Assembly: GCA_028288625.1 (NCBI GenBank)
Contig: JAQBNI010000051.1
Span: forward strand, 1 to 50,363
Source: Bacteroidota bacterium
GTDB lineage: Bacteria; Bacteroidota; Bacteroidia; Chitinophagales; JADIYW01
Length of the DNA: 50,363 bases
Reading direction: 5' to 3'
Shown here: piece by piece, positions 35,806-45,691 of the stretch
Numbering within the stretch: position 1 is the stretch's first letter
Layout: each line of letters begins with the position of its first letter
Program-made: the position numbers and the translations under genes
Notes under the pieces: model-generated
The model's database searches: none
What the model was told of the DNA's origin: nothing
What the model saw: the letters and a program-made list of their open reading frames with translations, nothing else

Positions 35806-35840
35806 CTTACGACTTACGACTCTTGACTTACGACTTAATT
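35806..35840. repeat. Heptamer array, right arm flanking the four-helix-bundle gene
   Basis: Five 7-base units with consensus CTTACGA, the reverse complement of the left arm. The array runs into the thrA stop codon at 35835-35837, so the element's edge falls exactly at the end of the thrA coding region. Confidence 0.85.
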
Positions 35841-38300
35841 CGCCATATAGTTACCTATTGAAATCACTTCCGCAAAAACGCCTGCAGCAGTAACTTCTGC
35901 ACCTGCGCCCGGTCCTTTAATTACAAGCGGATTATTTTTGTAACGCTCAGTCGTGAACACGATCATATTATCACTTCCGCTTAAATTATAAAACGGATGT
36001 TTATTATCCACTTGCTTTAAAACGATCTGTACACTTCCGTTTTCAATCACTGCCATATAACGCAATACATTTCCCTTGCTTTCCGCATCCTTCTTCATCT
36101 TTTCATAAGTCGCATCCATTTCCGGTAATTTTTGCAGGAAAGTTTTTACATCTACACTTCGCAAATTTTCTGCAACCAGATTTTCCACCTTAATATCTTC
36201 CAGTTCCATTTGTGCTCCGGAATCTCTTGAAAGGATCAACGCCTTTCTTGCGACATCCAATCCTGAAAGGTCATCACGCGGATCAGGTTCTGTAAAACCT
36301 TTTTCTTTTGCATCCAGAACCACATCACTGAATTTTAAATTCTCTTTATAAGTATTAAAAATATAGGACAAAGTACCCGACAACACCGCTTCAATCTTTA
36401 ATATCTTATCTCCTGAATTCATTAATGAGTGTAATGTTCCTATAACCGGCAAACCTGCACCGACATTGGTTTCATACATAAAACGTGAATTGGATAATTT
36501 TGCAAGTGCCCGTAATCGAACATACTTTTCCTGGCTCAGTGTATTCGCAATTTTATTTGGCGTAACAATGGAAATACTTTTCTTTAATAATTTTTCATAA
36601 TACTCTACAACGCTTTTGCTTGCAGAGCAATCTACAAAAACTGTGTTTGCAAAATTAAGATCGATCATTTTATTCGTGAATGCATCAAGATCCGAAGCTT
36701 CTCCTTTTTCCTGCAAAGTTTCTTCCCAGTTCTCTAAATTAATTCCATTGCTATGGATCAGCATTTTCTTGGAATTAATAATTCCGGTAACATTTATCTG
36801 TATTGATTTTTCTTTCTTTAAATATTCAAACTGGTTACGGATCTGCTTTAATAATGTTTTGCCGATCAAACCTGTCGGTCCAACTAAAAATACATTGATG
36901 GAATGCACATCACTTTCAAAAAATATTTCATGCAGTGCATTTAATGCTTTCGCTTCATTCACCCTGTCGATGACGGCAGTAATATTTAATTCTGAAGAAC
37001 CTTGCGCAATGGCTTTTACGTTGATACCGTTTTTTCCTAAAGCTTTAAACATTTTTGCGGACACGCCAGGAACATTCGACATGTTTTCACCGATCACTGC
37101 TATAATAGAATTGCTGGTTTCTACTACCAGCGGCTGTATCTGGCGGTTTTGAATTTCATACCTGAATTCTTCTTCTACACAACGCTGTGCTTTCTTTATT
37201 TCGTTAGGAACAATACCGAAACAAATCGAATGTTCTGAAGATCCCTGTGTAAGAAAAATAATGTTGATGCCTGCACGCGATAAGCACCCGAACAAACGTG
37301 ACGCTATACCTACAACACCAACCATGCCTGTACCTTCCATACGCAACACGGCAATATCTGAAATGGAAGAAATCCCTTTTATCACGTTGTTGGATTTTCC
37401 CGAATCCTTGGAAACAAAAGTTCCGGGATGAGAAGGATTAAACGTATTTTTTATGATCAGCGGAATATTGCGGATGTATGCCGGCTGTATACTCGGCGGA
37501 TAAATAACCTTCGCACCGAAGTGTGATAATTCCATTGCCTCTTTATATGAAAGCGTAGGAATTGTAAATGCCTGTTCTACTCTACGAGGATCTGCAGTGA
37601 GTACGCCGTTTACATCTGTCCATATTTCAATAGCTTCTGCTTTCAATGCAGCACCAAATATTGCAGCTGTATAATCAGAACCTCCGCGTCCCAGCGTAGT
37701 CACATTGCCATATTCATCACTTCCTATATAACCCGTAATTACAGCAATGCCGTTGATCGCTTCAAAGAATTCAAAAATATTTTTATTTGTTTTTTCGAAG
37801 TTTACTTTTGCTGAAAGAAAATTAGAATCTGTACGAACGAGCTTTGTTGCATTTACATATATCCCATTTAAACCTGCACTACGTAATGCGCCTGCAACAA
37901 TAAAGGAAGCAAAGCGCTCGCCAAAAGAAACCAACTGTCCTAAAGTTTTATCGGACAACTCTCCAAGCATGTGAATACCTTTCAGGATATCTTCCACGCG
38001 GATCATGCTGTCTACAAACTCCTCCAGCATTTCTGTTTTCACAGCGGAGTCTGCAATTAATTCTTCTATAGCTGCGCGATGTCTTTCTTTAAAGCTTTCA
38101 AAAATTTCAAGATAAGTTACATTATCTTTTTTCTCAGCGAGTTTTCCTGCATTGATCAATTGATCAGTCACCTTACTAAAAGCGGAACAAACCAACACAA
38201 TATCTTCATCTTCCTCCTTTTCTTTGCGGACGATCTCAATAATGCGTTTAATATTTTCAATTGAACCTACAGACGTTCCTCCGAATTTTAGTACCTTCAT
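35835..38300 (-). CDS. thrA: Bifunctional aspartokinase / homoserine dehydrogenase
   Basis: The 821-residue fusion catalyses the first and third steps from aspartate to homoserine. Aspartokinase (residues ~1-290) has MKVLKFGGTSVGS, VTGYIGSDEYGNVTTLGRGGSDYTA and WTDVNGVLTADPR. ACT regulatory domains (~315-460) follow, with GIASRLFGCLSRAGIN and VPGVSAKMFKALGKNG. The dehydrogenase part (~465-821) has LVGPTGLIGKTLLKQI, VTPNKIAN, YETNVGAGLPVIGTLHSL and EKGFTEPDPRDDLSGLDVARK. Feedback by threonine is expected from the family. The minus-strand start is an ATG at 38300, divergent from plsC. It heads the thrA-thrB-thrC set. Confidence 0.96.
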   Translation of the reverse strand: MKVLKFGGTSVGSIENIKRIIEIVRKEKEEDEDIVLVCSAFSKVTDQLINAGKLAEKKDNVTYLEIFESFKERHRAAIEELIADSAVKTEMLEEFVDSMIRVEDILKGIHMLGELSDKTLGQLVSFGERFASFIVAGALRSAGLNGIYVNATKLVRTDSNFLSAKVNFEKTNKNIFEFFEAINGIAVITGYIGSDEYGNVTTLGRGGSDYTAAIFGAALKAEAIEIWTDVNGVLTADPRRVEQAFTIPTLSYKEAMELSHFGAKVIYPPSIQPAYIRNIPLIIKNTFNPSHPGTFVSKDSGKSNNVIKGISSISDIAVLRMEGTGMVGVVGIASRLFGCLSRAGINIIFLTQGSSEHSICFGIVPNEIKKAQRCVEEEFRYEIQNRQIQPLVVETSNSIIAVIGENMSNVPGVSAKMFKALGKNGINVKAIAQGSSELNITAVIDRVNEAKALNALHEIFFESDVHSINVFLVGPTGLIGKTLLKQIRNQFEYLKKEKSIQINVTGIINSKKMLIHSNGINLENWEETLQEKGEASDLDAFTNKMIDLNFANTVFVDCSASKSVVEYYEKLLKKSISIVTPNKIANTLSQEKYVRLRALAKLSNSRFMYETNVGAGLPVIGTLHSLMNSGDKILKIEAVLSGTLSYIFNTYKENLKFSDVVLDAKEKGFTEPDPRDDLSGLDVARKALILSRDSGAQMELEDIKVENLVAENLRSVDVKTFLQKLPEMDATYEKMKKDAESKGNVLRYMAVIENGSVQIVLKQVDNKHPFYNLSGSDNMIVFTTERYKNNPLVIKGPGAGAEVTAAGVFAEVISIGNYMAN

Positions 38301-38418
38301 ATAGCTGAATTACAAATTTTATTTATCTTTTAGGTGTTTAAGCGATATTGAACAAAAATAGCTATTTGAATATAATATTCTTAAACATAAATTTTTAACG
38401 AGGTTAATTATTAATTAA

Positions 38419-39189
38419 ATGTTAGAGGCATTAAGGTTGATATACAGCGTATGGGTCTTCATTACTTTTATGATCATTACTGTTCCCCTCTTATTTTGTT
38501 ATCTCTTCATAAAACTCATCCCTTATAAAAAGCAGATCAATGCTGTGTTCATCGTAAACAGGACCTTCCTGTTTCTATGGTCGATCGTTGTGGGCATGCG
38601 CTACAAGATCAACGGTCTTCAAAATATCGACAAGAAGGAAACTTATGTTGTTGTGATGAACCATCAGAATATTGCTGATATGATCGCTTGTGCATTTGGA
38701 TTGAGAGTATCCTCTAAGCCTTTAATAAAAAAAGAACTTTTATATATTCCTATTCTCGGTCAGATCTTCGGACTAGCATGTTTACCTATGGACAGAAGCA
38801 ACAAGACAGCACGCCACGATAGCAAGCTGCGTTTACTCGGCGACCTGAAACGCGGCATTTCTGTTTTAATTTTTCCCGAAGGTACGCGTAACAGAACATC
38901 AAATCCTTTAATTTCTTTTTATGACGGCGCATTTGAACTGGCTATAGAAGCACAGGTTCCAATCATTCCTGTGGTCTTAACCAACCTGAGAAAAATTAAC
39001 CGGGTTGATACTTTATTAGTTCAACCCGGTACCTTGGAAATCACCCATCTTACCCCAATAACAACGACGGGTTTATCGTTAAATCATGTGGAGCAATTAA
39101 AACAAAACACTTTTGATGCAATGAATAATTACATTCTCCAACATGATCCGTTCTTTAATAAACAAATGACGGACAGTAAAGCTTTTTAG
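38419..39189 (+). CDS. plsC: 1-acyl-sn-glycerol-3-phosphate acyltransferase
   Basis: The 256-residue membrane-associated enzyme transfers an acyl chain to lysophosphatidic acid, giving phosphatidic acid for phospholipids. A hydrophobic N-terminal segment (~7-33) anchors it. The catalytic motif is the NHQNIAD segment (His82, Asp86), and the substrate-binding motif is FPEGTRNRT near residue 153. It is divergent from thrA, and its 3' end overlaps the convergent porP/sprF gene by 35 bases. Specificity among lysolipids is inferred from the family. Confidence 0.93.
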   Translation: MLEALRLIYSVWVFITFMIITVPLLFCYLFIKLIPYKKQINAVFIVNRTFLFLWSIVVGMRYKINGLQNIDKKETYVVVMNHQNIADMIACAFGLRVSSKPLIKKELLYIPILGQIFGLACLPMDRSNKTARHDSKLRLLGDLKRGISVLIFPEGTRNRTSNPLISFYDGAFELAIEAQVPIIPVVLTNLRKINRVDTLLVQPGTLEITHLTPITTTGLSLNHVEQLKQNTFDAMNNYILQHDPFFNKQMTDSKAF

Positions 39190-40183
39190 GTGGTTTTACA
39201 CGCTCTTTAAACAATCTTCCGGAGTATGAAACGGATAATTCTCCGCCTCCGTTGAATTTGCTGACCTTGCTTAATTTTGACACATTGATATCAAAATTGA
39301 AAATAACATTTAAGCCTTTGTATTCTAATTTTACTGCGGGAATAACAGCGTCCATATACCTGTACCATGCGCCAATATTAAACGCAAGCGCTTCCTTCCT
39401 GTCTCTCACCACACCGTATCTCACAAAGCTGCCGAATACAATTTCTCTTGACGGACCTTGTGTCTGAAACATTGCGGAAGGCAGCATCGACCAGTTTCCT
39501 TTCAATCTTACTTCACCTCCTGCGAAAGCGACGTAACGCCTGTATAATCTATCTTCCTGACCTGCATAAAAAGAAATATTTGTGCGCAGCAAGTTGTATG
39601 CTGAAAAGCTTGCATAAAAATTATAATGATCTTTTGGTGAAAAAGAATACAAGCCACCAATAGCTAAACTATAATCGACTTGTCTCGGTTTTAAGCCATT
39701 TTCATTTGGATTAATTCCCTGGTCGAATGCACCAAACCCGTTGAACTGATTTTCAAACGTTGCCTTGCTCATATCAAATTGACGTAACACTAAACCGTTT
39801 TGAAATCCTACGCCTATAATATGTTTTCTCTTGGCATCCAGTACCTGCAAAAATGAAATATTGAGATTGGTTGCAGCTGTTGTAAAATTTGTGGAGCCCG
39901 CGCGATCATACATAAATGATGTGCCGATACCGATGATAGAATTCGGTCGCTTATTTTTCAGTAATGAAAGCTCTCCGGTTGCGCTAAATGTCTGGTAAGG
40001 TGCCGAAACACTGCCCCATTGCGTTTTATATGATCCTGCTGCAAAATAATCATTTGCAAAAAAACCTGTGAATGCAGGATTGATATTTGATGGCACAGAA
40101 TAAAATTGTGATGAATGGAAATCCTGTGCTTGCAGATGCCATCCTGTTAACAGGATGAATATCCAGGTGATGTAGGCTTTCAT
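39155..40183 (-). CDS. PorP/SprF family type IX secretion system membrane protein
   Basis: The 342-residue protein has a signal peptide (AYITWIFILLTGWHLQAQ) followed by the PorP/SprF pattern FHSSQFYSVPSNINPAFTGF and repeated beta-strands with aromatic ends, consistent with an outer-membrane beta-barrel. It ends with KPPKKLYCPSFVY. SprF-type proteins help export or attach a partner SprB-like giant surface protein. The gene directly follows the PKD giant gene (43-base gap, same strand), which is the expected partner. Its end overlaps the plsC end by 35 bases. Confidence 0.92.
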   Translation of the reverse strand: MKAYITWIFILLTGWHLQAQDFHSSQFYSVPSNINPAFTGFFANDYFAAGSYKTQWGSVSAPYQTFSATGELSLLKNKRPNSIIGIGTSFMYDRAGSTNFTTAATNLNISFLQVLDAKRKHIIGVGFQNGLVLRQFDMSKATFENQFNGFGAFDQGINPNENGLKPRQVDYSLAIGGLYSFSPKDHYNFYASFSAYNLLRTNISFYAGQEDRLYRRYVAFAGGEVRLKGNWSMLPSAMFQTQGPSREIVFGSFVRYGVVRDRKEALAFNIGAWYRYMDAVIPAVKLEYKGLNVIFNFDINVSKLSKVSKFNGGGELSVSYSGRLFKERVKPPKKLYCPSFVY

Positions 40184-40226
40184 GTTTTTTTTCGTTTGGG
40201 TTTTAAAAATATTATGTTTCCAAGGG

Positions 40227-43200
40227 TTATTTTAAAAGAGTGACGTCGCCTTTTTTTATTGTGCGTTCACCATTAATACATTCCACATCCATATAATACA
40301 TATAGACGCCGGGATTCAATTCAGTACCGTTAAACGTTCCGTCCCATCCTATGCCACCGTCATTTGTAGTGAATACCATTTGTCCCCACCGGTTAAACAC
40401 CCTGAATTGTTTTACAGAAGATACTCCGGGACCTAAAACTCTCAGCACATCATTCTGACCGTCGCCGTTAGGAGAAAAAGTATTCGGCACATACACCATA
40501 TTTCCTGAACAATCTGAAATGATCCTGATGCGGAGTTCGTCTTTAGATTTACATCCATATTCGTTAATGGCAGTAACCATGTATGTTGTATCATGCTCCG
40601 GTGAAGCCATTGGCGTTTGGCATAATGTACATGATAAATTATAATCCGGACTCCACACATAACTCACTTGGTTTACGGAAGCGGCGTCGATCTGAACTTC
40701 GGTTCCCTTGATGATAATATGATCTTCTCCCGCTTTTACAACCGGCAGTTGATTAACTTCTACTCTTACTGGTATTTTCCGCAGCGGGCACGACCCGTTT
40801 TCAATAAGCGCGTAATAAGTAGTGTTTGTAGTTGGGTATGCCCATGGTTCCGATACAGTTGTACTGGAAAGTGTGTTTTCTTTTATCCAGCTGATCTTAC
40901 TGATATTTAAAGATGTGTTTTCTCCTTCTGCATGCAGCTGCACAGTATCGCCGGTGCAAATTGCCGTATCGGGATATGCCCGGCCTTCCAGCTTCGTGAT
41001 CACTTTTACATTAACAGTATCGTACACCGGGCACTGCACATAATTGTATGCTTTGATGATATACGTTGTGCTTGTATCAGGATTTGCAGTTACATTCATC
41101 GCTGTAGATGAACTCAATGAATTTGTTGGCGACCATTGCACAAAGTCAGGATTACCTGATAGTTTCAGCGATATCTTATCACCCTTGCAGATCACTTTAT
41201 CTTCAACGGATTTCACCACAGGTCTTGTGTATGCACTCACCTTAATGCTATCGCGGTTGATGCAGCCAAATGAATTTTCCGCATATAGTTTCAAATAATA
41301 ACTACCCGGATTAACAGGAATAAATGTATCTCCAACGCCTTCCATCACACGGTTAGTAGAATCGGAATAAGTCCAGTAAAACTGTGTAACCGGGGAATTT
41401 GGTGAGGAATAAACTGAATCCCTGATCTGTATCCTTCCGGTTTCATTACAAACGTTCCTGCTGTCAACATTAAATTCTGTATACAGGCGCGCAACATTTA
41501 TTTTTCTTTCAGAAACGATATTTACCGTACAGCCATAATCATCCTTTAATACTAACGTCGGCGTAAATTCTCCCTCTCTTCTGTAAGTGTATGTTGTTTG
41601 GGTGCTTAGCGTGCGGTCTAATTTTGTATCGCCGTTGCCAAAGTCCCATATTGTTGTAGTTGTATTCTTAAATGTGGCGTTGAAGTTAACATCAAATGGC
41701 GCACAGCCGAAATCCGGTGCGAATGTAAATTTTCCTTCAGGTCCTGCAACAATAATATAATTTGGTTTAATAATCGTATCCGTACAATTGTTGGAATCTA
41801 TAACGATAAGTTTTACATTGAACGAATCAGCCCGTGTATACACGCCCTGCGGGGTTTTGTTATTATCATTACTTGAATTGCCGTTGCCGAAATCCCACAT
41901 GATATTTTTAAACTTCATGTTTGCCGGCGCCTGCAGCTGGAAGTTACTTATAAGATCCGGACAAGTTTTAAATGTCGGGTTGGCTGTAAAATTTACGTGT
42001 ATGTTTTTTATTCTTACAAAGTCCGATTTTACCATAATATTCTCACAACCTTTACCGTCGGAAACTTTCAGCGTTACGGTAAAATTACTTTCGTGCGAAT
42101 ATGCGTGGACCGGCATAGAATCTGTGGATGTCGTTCCATCGCCAAAATCCCATAAATAAGTTACAGCATTCGAAGAGGATTTATTAATAAATTTGATAGC
42201 TCTGCCGCTGCATACATCATTCACATTGATATCAAAATCTGCTTTTACTGTGGCTACGTTTACATTTTTAGTGATGGAATCTTTACAGCCCATTTGATTT
42301 TGAACTGTTAATCTAACCGGGAATGTTCCGATGGCGTTATACGCGTGAGATACTGTAGTTCCTGTTGCTGTTGTATTGTTATCAAATTTCCATGTATATG
42401 AATTGATGGAAGAATTTTTTGAATAACTGGAGTCTGTAAAATTAAATATCGCCGGTATGCATCCATTGTTTTTATCGAAATTAAAATTTGCGTGTGATGC
42501 AAGTACTGTCACTGTATCTCTTATTGCTGATGCGATGAGACATCCGTTTTTGTATTTCACAAAAAGCTTGATGATAAATTGTCCTTCATCGGGGTAGGTT
42601 GCTAAATAATTACTTCCGAAACCGAGTGTGCCATTTCCCTGTTCCCAGATATAATTGATAATGTTGGTATCCTTCGGAACAGACATCAGTACCTGCAAAG
42701 GTTTACATCCCTGGTGTTTAGACAAAGTATATTTTACAGAATCTATACTTGCAAATTTGATTGTCTTTACCACCGTGTCCATGCAGCCGGAAATATTGTT
42801 ATACACCACGAGCGATGCAGTTACTTGTGTAATATTAGCACCATAAGTATGCGAAACATTTTGATCCATGGTGGAAAGCGTAGTACCGTCACCAAAATAC
42901 CATGTGGCAGAAGTATGACCTTTGGATGTATTTTCAAATCCAACCGTCTGGCTGTTACATGTTGATGTATAGTTAAAACTTGCTTTCGGATACGCCACAA
43001 AAATATCCTTGATGTCCAATGTATCCCTGCAATAATTATTTATTGCGATCAACTGTACTAAATATGTTTTCGGCTCCGACGGATCCTGGTAAACGTGTGT
43101 TGTTGTTCTTCCCTGTCCTGTTCCATCACCAAAGAGCCAGATAAATTCCGTTGTCGGTCTTCCTCCCGAAGCTGTATAAGTAACCATTTCTCTGTGTACA

Positions 43201-44852
43201 CATACTTTATTATAATCAAAAGTTCCGCTGAAAGGCACTTTAACTCCAACATGTATCGGTCCGATTTTATCTTCCAATGAATCACAGGGCGCATCATATA
43301 ATACTTTCACTTTTACATAATAATCTCCTTCCGTAGTGTAAGTGTGTACAGGTGTTTCTCCCGTTCCGGTTGTTCCATCGCCGAAATCCCAGACAATACT
43401 TTTCGGTATCCAGTGATGCGTAAGGTTTGCATTAAAATGAACTTTGAGCGGCACGCATCCTTCTTTTATATCTGCATTGGCATTGATCTGGTCCGTCCCT
43501 ATCCATATGTATTGAGGCATATCGAGTTTATCGACACAGCCATTTGCAGAAGTCACAATAAGCGAAACATCGTATACGCCGTTTTTTGGAAGTGCGAATG
43601 ACGGGTTAATATTTGTAGATGTTGCATTGAAACCATTTGGACTATTAATTATCCATTTATATGTAATTCCGTTTAAGGAGTTATTGGTAAAATTCACAGT
43701 ATAAGGAACGCATGATTTCACTTCGTCAGCAGTAAATGCTGCCGTTGGTGCTATATTCACTGTTACATTCTGCTGCATGGAATCTCTGCAGCCTTCCACA
43801 TTGGTTGCCAGCATTTTTACTGTATACACACCGGGAAGTGGAAAGGTAAGCGTAGGAACATTAACAACTGACGTAGTGCCGTTGCCAAAATCCCAGTTGC
43901 AAAAAAATGGATTATAGTTAGAAGAAACTGTCGGCGTGCTGGTAGTATTTGTACAAAAAGGAGTTGGAATACTTGCCGTGATCTTAAATTTATCAATCAC
44001 CACTGCATTAGGAATTGTTTTTACTGTAATACAATTATTCTCATCTTTTACAGCAAGCGACACATTGTAGTTGCCGGAACCTGTATATGCATATATTGGA
44101 TTGGGCAATGCAGATGAATCTCCTGTTCCGAAATTCCATTTATAAGTAACAGGCGTACTTGCCGTAACCGTACTTTGAAAAGTTGCATTGAATGGTATTA
44201 AACAAGTGTGTGCTTTATTTACAGTAAAATCAACAGCAGGCGGAATTGCCTTTGTGATAAAATCTTTAATGGTTAAAGTGTTCTTACAGCCATTGCCATC
44301 CGTTACAATTAATGAAACTGTAAGGTTACCATTGAAAGTATAGGTATGCAAAGGGTTTTGGACAGTTTCCGTTCTGCCATCTCCCATATCCCACAACCAG
44401 TTATTAATTGGCGCATCACCTGCAACAGACAAATCCTGGAATTGTACATTGAAAGGCACACAGCCCGTTCGTGGCAATGCATCAAAAGCAGATGCCGGAT
44501 CTTTAAATACGGTAATTGTTTTTGTTATACTTGATCTTTGCGATCCTTTGAAAATAGTCAGCGTAACATTGTAAACCCCCGGTTGATTAAAAATTGCGCT
44601 TGGACTACATTCATCTGAAGTATTGTTGTTGATGCCCAAATTCCAGAAACAACTATCCTGATTGCCCGACGATGTGTTAGTGAAAGTAACATATAGTGGC
44701 GAACATCCTTTATCTTTGCTCATAAGATAGTTTGCACTTAATTGTGCATACGCTTCTGATGTTGCAAAACTAAAAGAGCAAAATACCAAGGTAAAGTATA
44801 AAGCACTTTTAGAAGACAGAAGCCTTCTTAACAAAGAATAAAAGAAATACAT
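40227..44852 (-). CDS. Giant PKD-repeat surface protein with T9SS type B (gliding-type) C-terminus
   Basis: The 1541-residue protein starts with a signal peptide ending near SEAYAQ. It contains about fourteen PKD-like modules, each with a WDFGDG-type strand (for example WLWDMGDGRT, IVWDFGDGTTG, TIWDFGNGDTK). Two to three Ig-like segments follow, then the type B sorting domain (YVPNTFSPNGDGQNDVL, FRVFNRWGQMVF, GWDGTFNG, PGVYMYYMDVEC). Such proteins form long filaments at the surface in adhesion or gliding and are exported by T9SS with a PorP/SprF partner, here encoded just downstream. Frequent Cys residues near module starts suggest disulfides. Ligand unknown. Confidence 0.93.
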   Translation of the reverse strand: MYFFYSLLRRLLSSKSALYFTLVFCSFSFATSEAYAQLSANYLMSKDKGCSPLYVTFTNTSSGNQDSCFWNLGINNNTSDECSPSAIFNQPGVYNVTLTIFKGSQRSSITKTITVFKDPASAFDALPRTGCVPFNVQFQDLSVAGDAPINNWLWDMGDGRTETVQNPLHTYTFNGNLTVSLIVTDGNGCKNTLTIKDFITKAIPPAVDFTVNKAHTCLIPFNATFQSTVTASTPVTYKWNFGTGDSSALPNPIYAYTGSGNYNVSLAVKDENNCITVKTIPNAVVIDKFKITASIPTPFCTNTTSTPTVSSNYNPFFCNWDFGNGTTSVVNVPTLTFPLPGVYTVKMLATNVEGCRDSMQQNVTVNIAPTAAFTADEVKSCVPYTVNFTNNSLNGITYKWIINSPNGFNATSTNINPSFALPKNGVYDVSLIVTSANGCVDKLDMPQYIWIGTDQINANADIKEGCVPLKVHFNANLTHHWIPKSIVWDFGDGTTGTGETPVHTYTTEGDYYVKVKVLYDAPCDSLEDKIGPIHVGVKVPFSGTFDYNKVCVHREMVTYTASGGRPTTEFIWLFGDGTGQGRTTTHVYQDPSEPKTYLVQLIAINNYCRDTLDIKDIFVAYPKASFNYTSTCNSQTVGFENTSKGHTSATWYFGDGTTLSTMDQNVSHTYGANITQVTASLVVYNNISGCMDTVVKTIKFASIDSVKYTLSKHQGCKPLQVLMSVPKDTNIINYIWEQGNGTLGFGSNYLATYPDEGQFIIKLFVKYKNGCLIASAIRDTVTVLASHANFNFDKNNGCIPAIFNFTDSSYSKNSSINSYTWKFDNNTTATGTTVSHAYNAIGTFPVRLTVQNQMGCKDSITKNVNVATVKADFDINVNDVCSGRAIKFINKSSSNAVTYLWDFGDGTTSTDSMPVHAYSHESNFTVTLKVSDGKGCENIMVKSDFVRIKNIHVNFTANPTFKTCPDLISNFQLQAPANMKFKNIMWDFGNGNSSNDNNKTPQGVYTRADSFNVKLIVIDSNNCTDTIIKPNYIIVAGPEGKFTFAPDFGCAPFDVNFNATFKNTTTTIWDFGNGDTKLDRTLSTQTTYTYRREGEFTPTLVLKDDYGCTVNIVSERKINVARLYTEFNVDSRNVCNETGRIQIRDSVYSSPNSPVTQFYWTYSDSTNRVMEGVGDTFIPVNPGSYYLKLYAENSFGCINRDSIKVSAYTRPVVKSVEDKVICKGDKISLKLSGNPDFVQWSPTNSLSSSTAMNVTANPDTSTTYIIKAYNYVQCPVYDTVNVKVITKLEGRAYPDTAICTGDTVQLHAEGENTSLNISKISWIKENTLSSTTVSEPWAYPTTNTTYYALIENGSCPLRKIPVRVEVNQLPVVKAGEDHIIIKGTEVQIDAASVNQVSYVWSPDYNLSCTLCQTPMASPEHDTTYMVTAINEYGCKSKDELRIRIISDCSGNMVYVPNTFSPNGDGQNDVLRVLGPGVSSVKQFRVFNRWGQMVFTTNDGGIGWDGTFNGTELNPGVYMYYMDVECINGERTIKKGDVTLLK

Positions 44853-44877
44853 TGGACATAGGGGTTTTATGTTGTTG

Positions 44878-44909
44878 TAAAATTAAATTATTCTTCGGAA
44901 ATTGTCAAT
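44878..44909 (-). promoter_or_regulatory. Candidate promoter for the PKD-PorP/SprF unit
   Basis: On the minus strand ATTG (44909-44906) is followed after 20 bases by TAATTTTA (44885-44878), one mismatch from TAnnTTTG. The ATG of the PKD gene at 44852 is about 25 bases further on. No other strong candidate is visible in this 146-base spacer. Confidence 0.42.
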
Positions 44910-44998
44910 GTATCATATTAGCCTAATATCAATACGAGTTCTTTTTTGATCTAAAGCAAAAAAATGCATACATAAATTCGCAAATCAGAACACATTCT

Positions 44999-45691
44999 AT
45001 GAAAGGAATTAATTATTTATCGACAATTCCAATGCGCAGAGAACCAAGCGATAAGGCAGAAATGGTTAACCAATTGCTTTATGGAGAAATCTTTGATGTT
45101 GTAGAGAAACTTGAAAAATGGAGTAGGATAAAATTGCATCACGATCAATATGAAGGATGGATAGATAATAAGCAATATTCTGAAATTAGCAGCAATAAAC
45201 GTCAGCAAATATATACCGTAAATAAGCTGTTTGTTAAGCACGAAAAAATGATCTTGCCGATGGGATCCTTCATTCAAAATTCAAAATTCATAATTCATAA
45301 TTCAGATACTTCTCTATTACAAACTGCAAAGCTGTTTCTTGGTGTTCCTTATTTATGGGGCGGAAGAACATTCATGGGAATTGATTGCTCAGGTTTTACG
45401 CAAGTTGTTTTTAGAAATCATGGAATAAGATTATTGCGTGATACCTATCAGCAGGAAACGCAGGGAAAGAAAATAAAATTTGACCAGTTGATGACCGGGG
45501 ATCTTGCATTTTTTCGCAACGCGGAAGGAAGAGTAATTCATGTAGGAATAATCATCTGTGAAAAAAATACAAAAAACATCATTCATGCATCGGGAAAAGT
45601 TAGAATAGATGTATTTGATGAAGAAGGGATTTATAATGAAGAAACAAAATCATACTCACACCGGTTACATTCTATAAAACGTGTCGGATGA
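44999..45691 (+). CDS. NlpC/P60 (C40) peptidase with N-terminal SH3-like domain
   Basis: The 230-residue protein begins with a bacterial SH3-like domain (residues ~1-80; EMVNQLLYGEIFDVVEKLEKWSRI) and ends with an NlpC/P60 hydrolase domain (~104-228). The catalytic triad is visible: Cys130 in GIDCSGFTQ, His181 in RVIHVGIII and His196 in IIHASGK. Family members cut gamma-D-Glu to diamino-acid bonds in peptidoglycan stem peptides, in wall remodelling or in recycling. No classic signal peptide is present, so location is uncertain. The linker at ~91-102 (FIQNSKFIIHNS) is encoded by a five-unit heptamer array. The stop overlaps the nnr start by ATGA. Confidence 0.92.
   Translation: MKGINYLSTIPMRREPSDKAEMVNQLLYGEIFDVVEKLEKWSRIKLHHDQYEGWIDNKQYSEISSNKRQQIYTVNKLFVKHEKMILPMGSFIQNSKFIIHNSDTSLLQTAKLFLGVPYLWGGRTFMGIDCSGFTQVVFRNHGIRLLRDTYQQETQGKKIKFDQLMTGDLAFFRNAEGRVIHVGIIICEKNTKNIIHASGKVRIDVFDEEGIYNEETKSYSHRLHSIKRVG
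45271..45305. repeat. Five-unit heptamer array inside the NlpC/P60 gene
   Basis: Five 7-base units with consensus AATTCAA or AATTCAT are translated as FIQNSKFIIHNS. They fall in the linker between the SH3-like and catalytic domains. It is the same class as the array in trpE and in the spacer at 47896. Confidence 0.82.

Noticed and set aside
38301-38418. Possible thr leader peptide before thrA
   Set aside because: The only short minus-strand ORF (MFKNIIFK) has no Thr codons, and no terminator follows.
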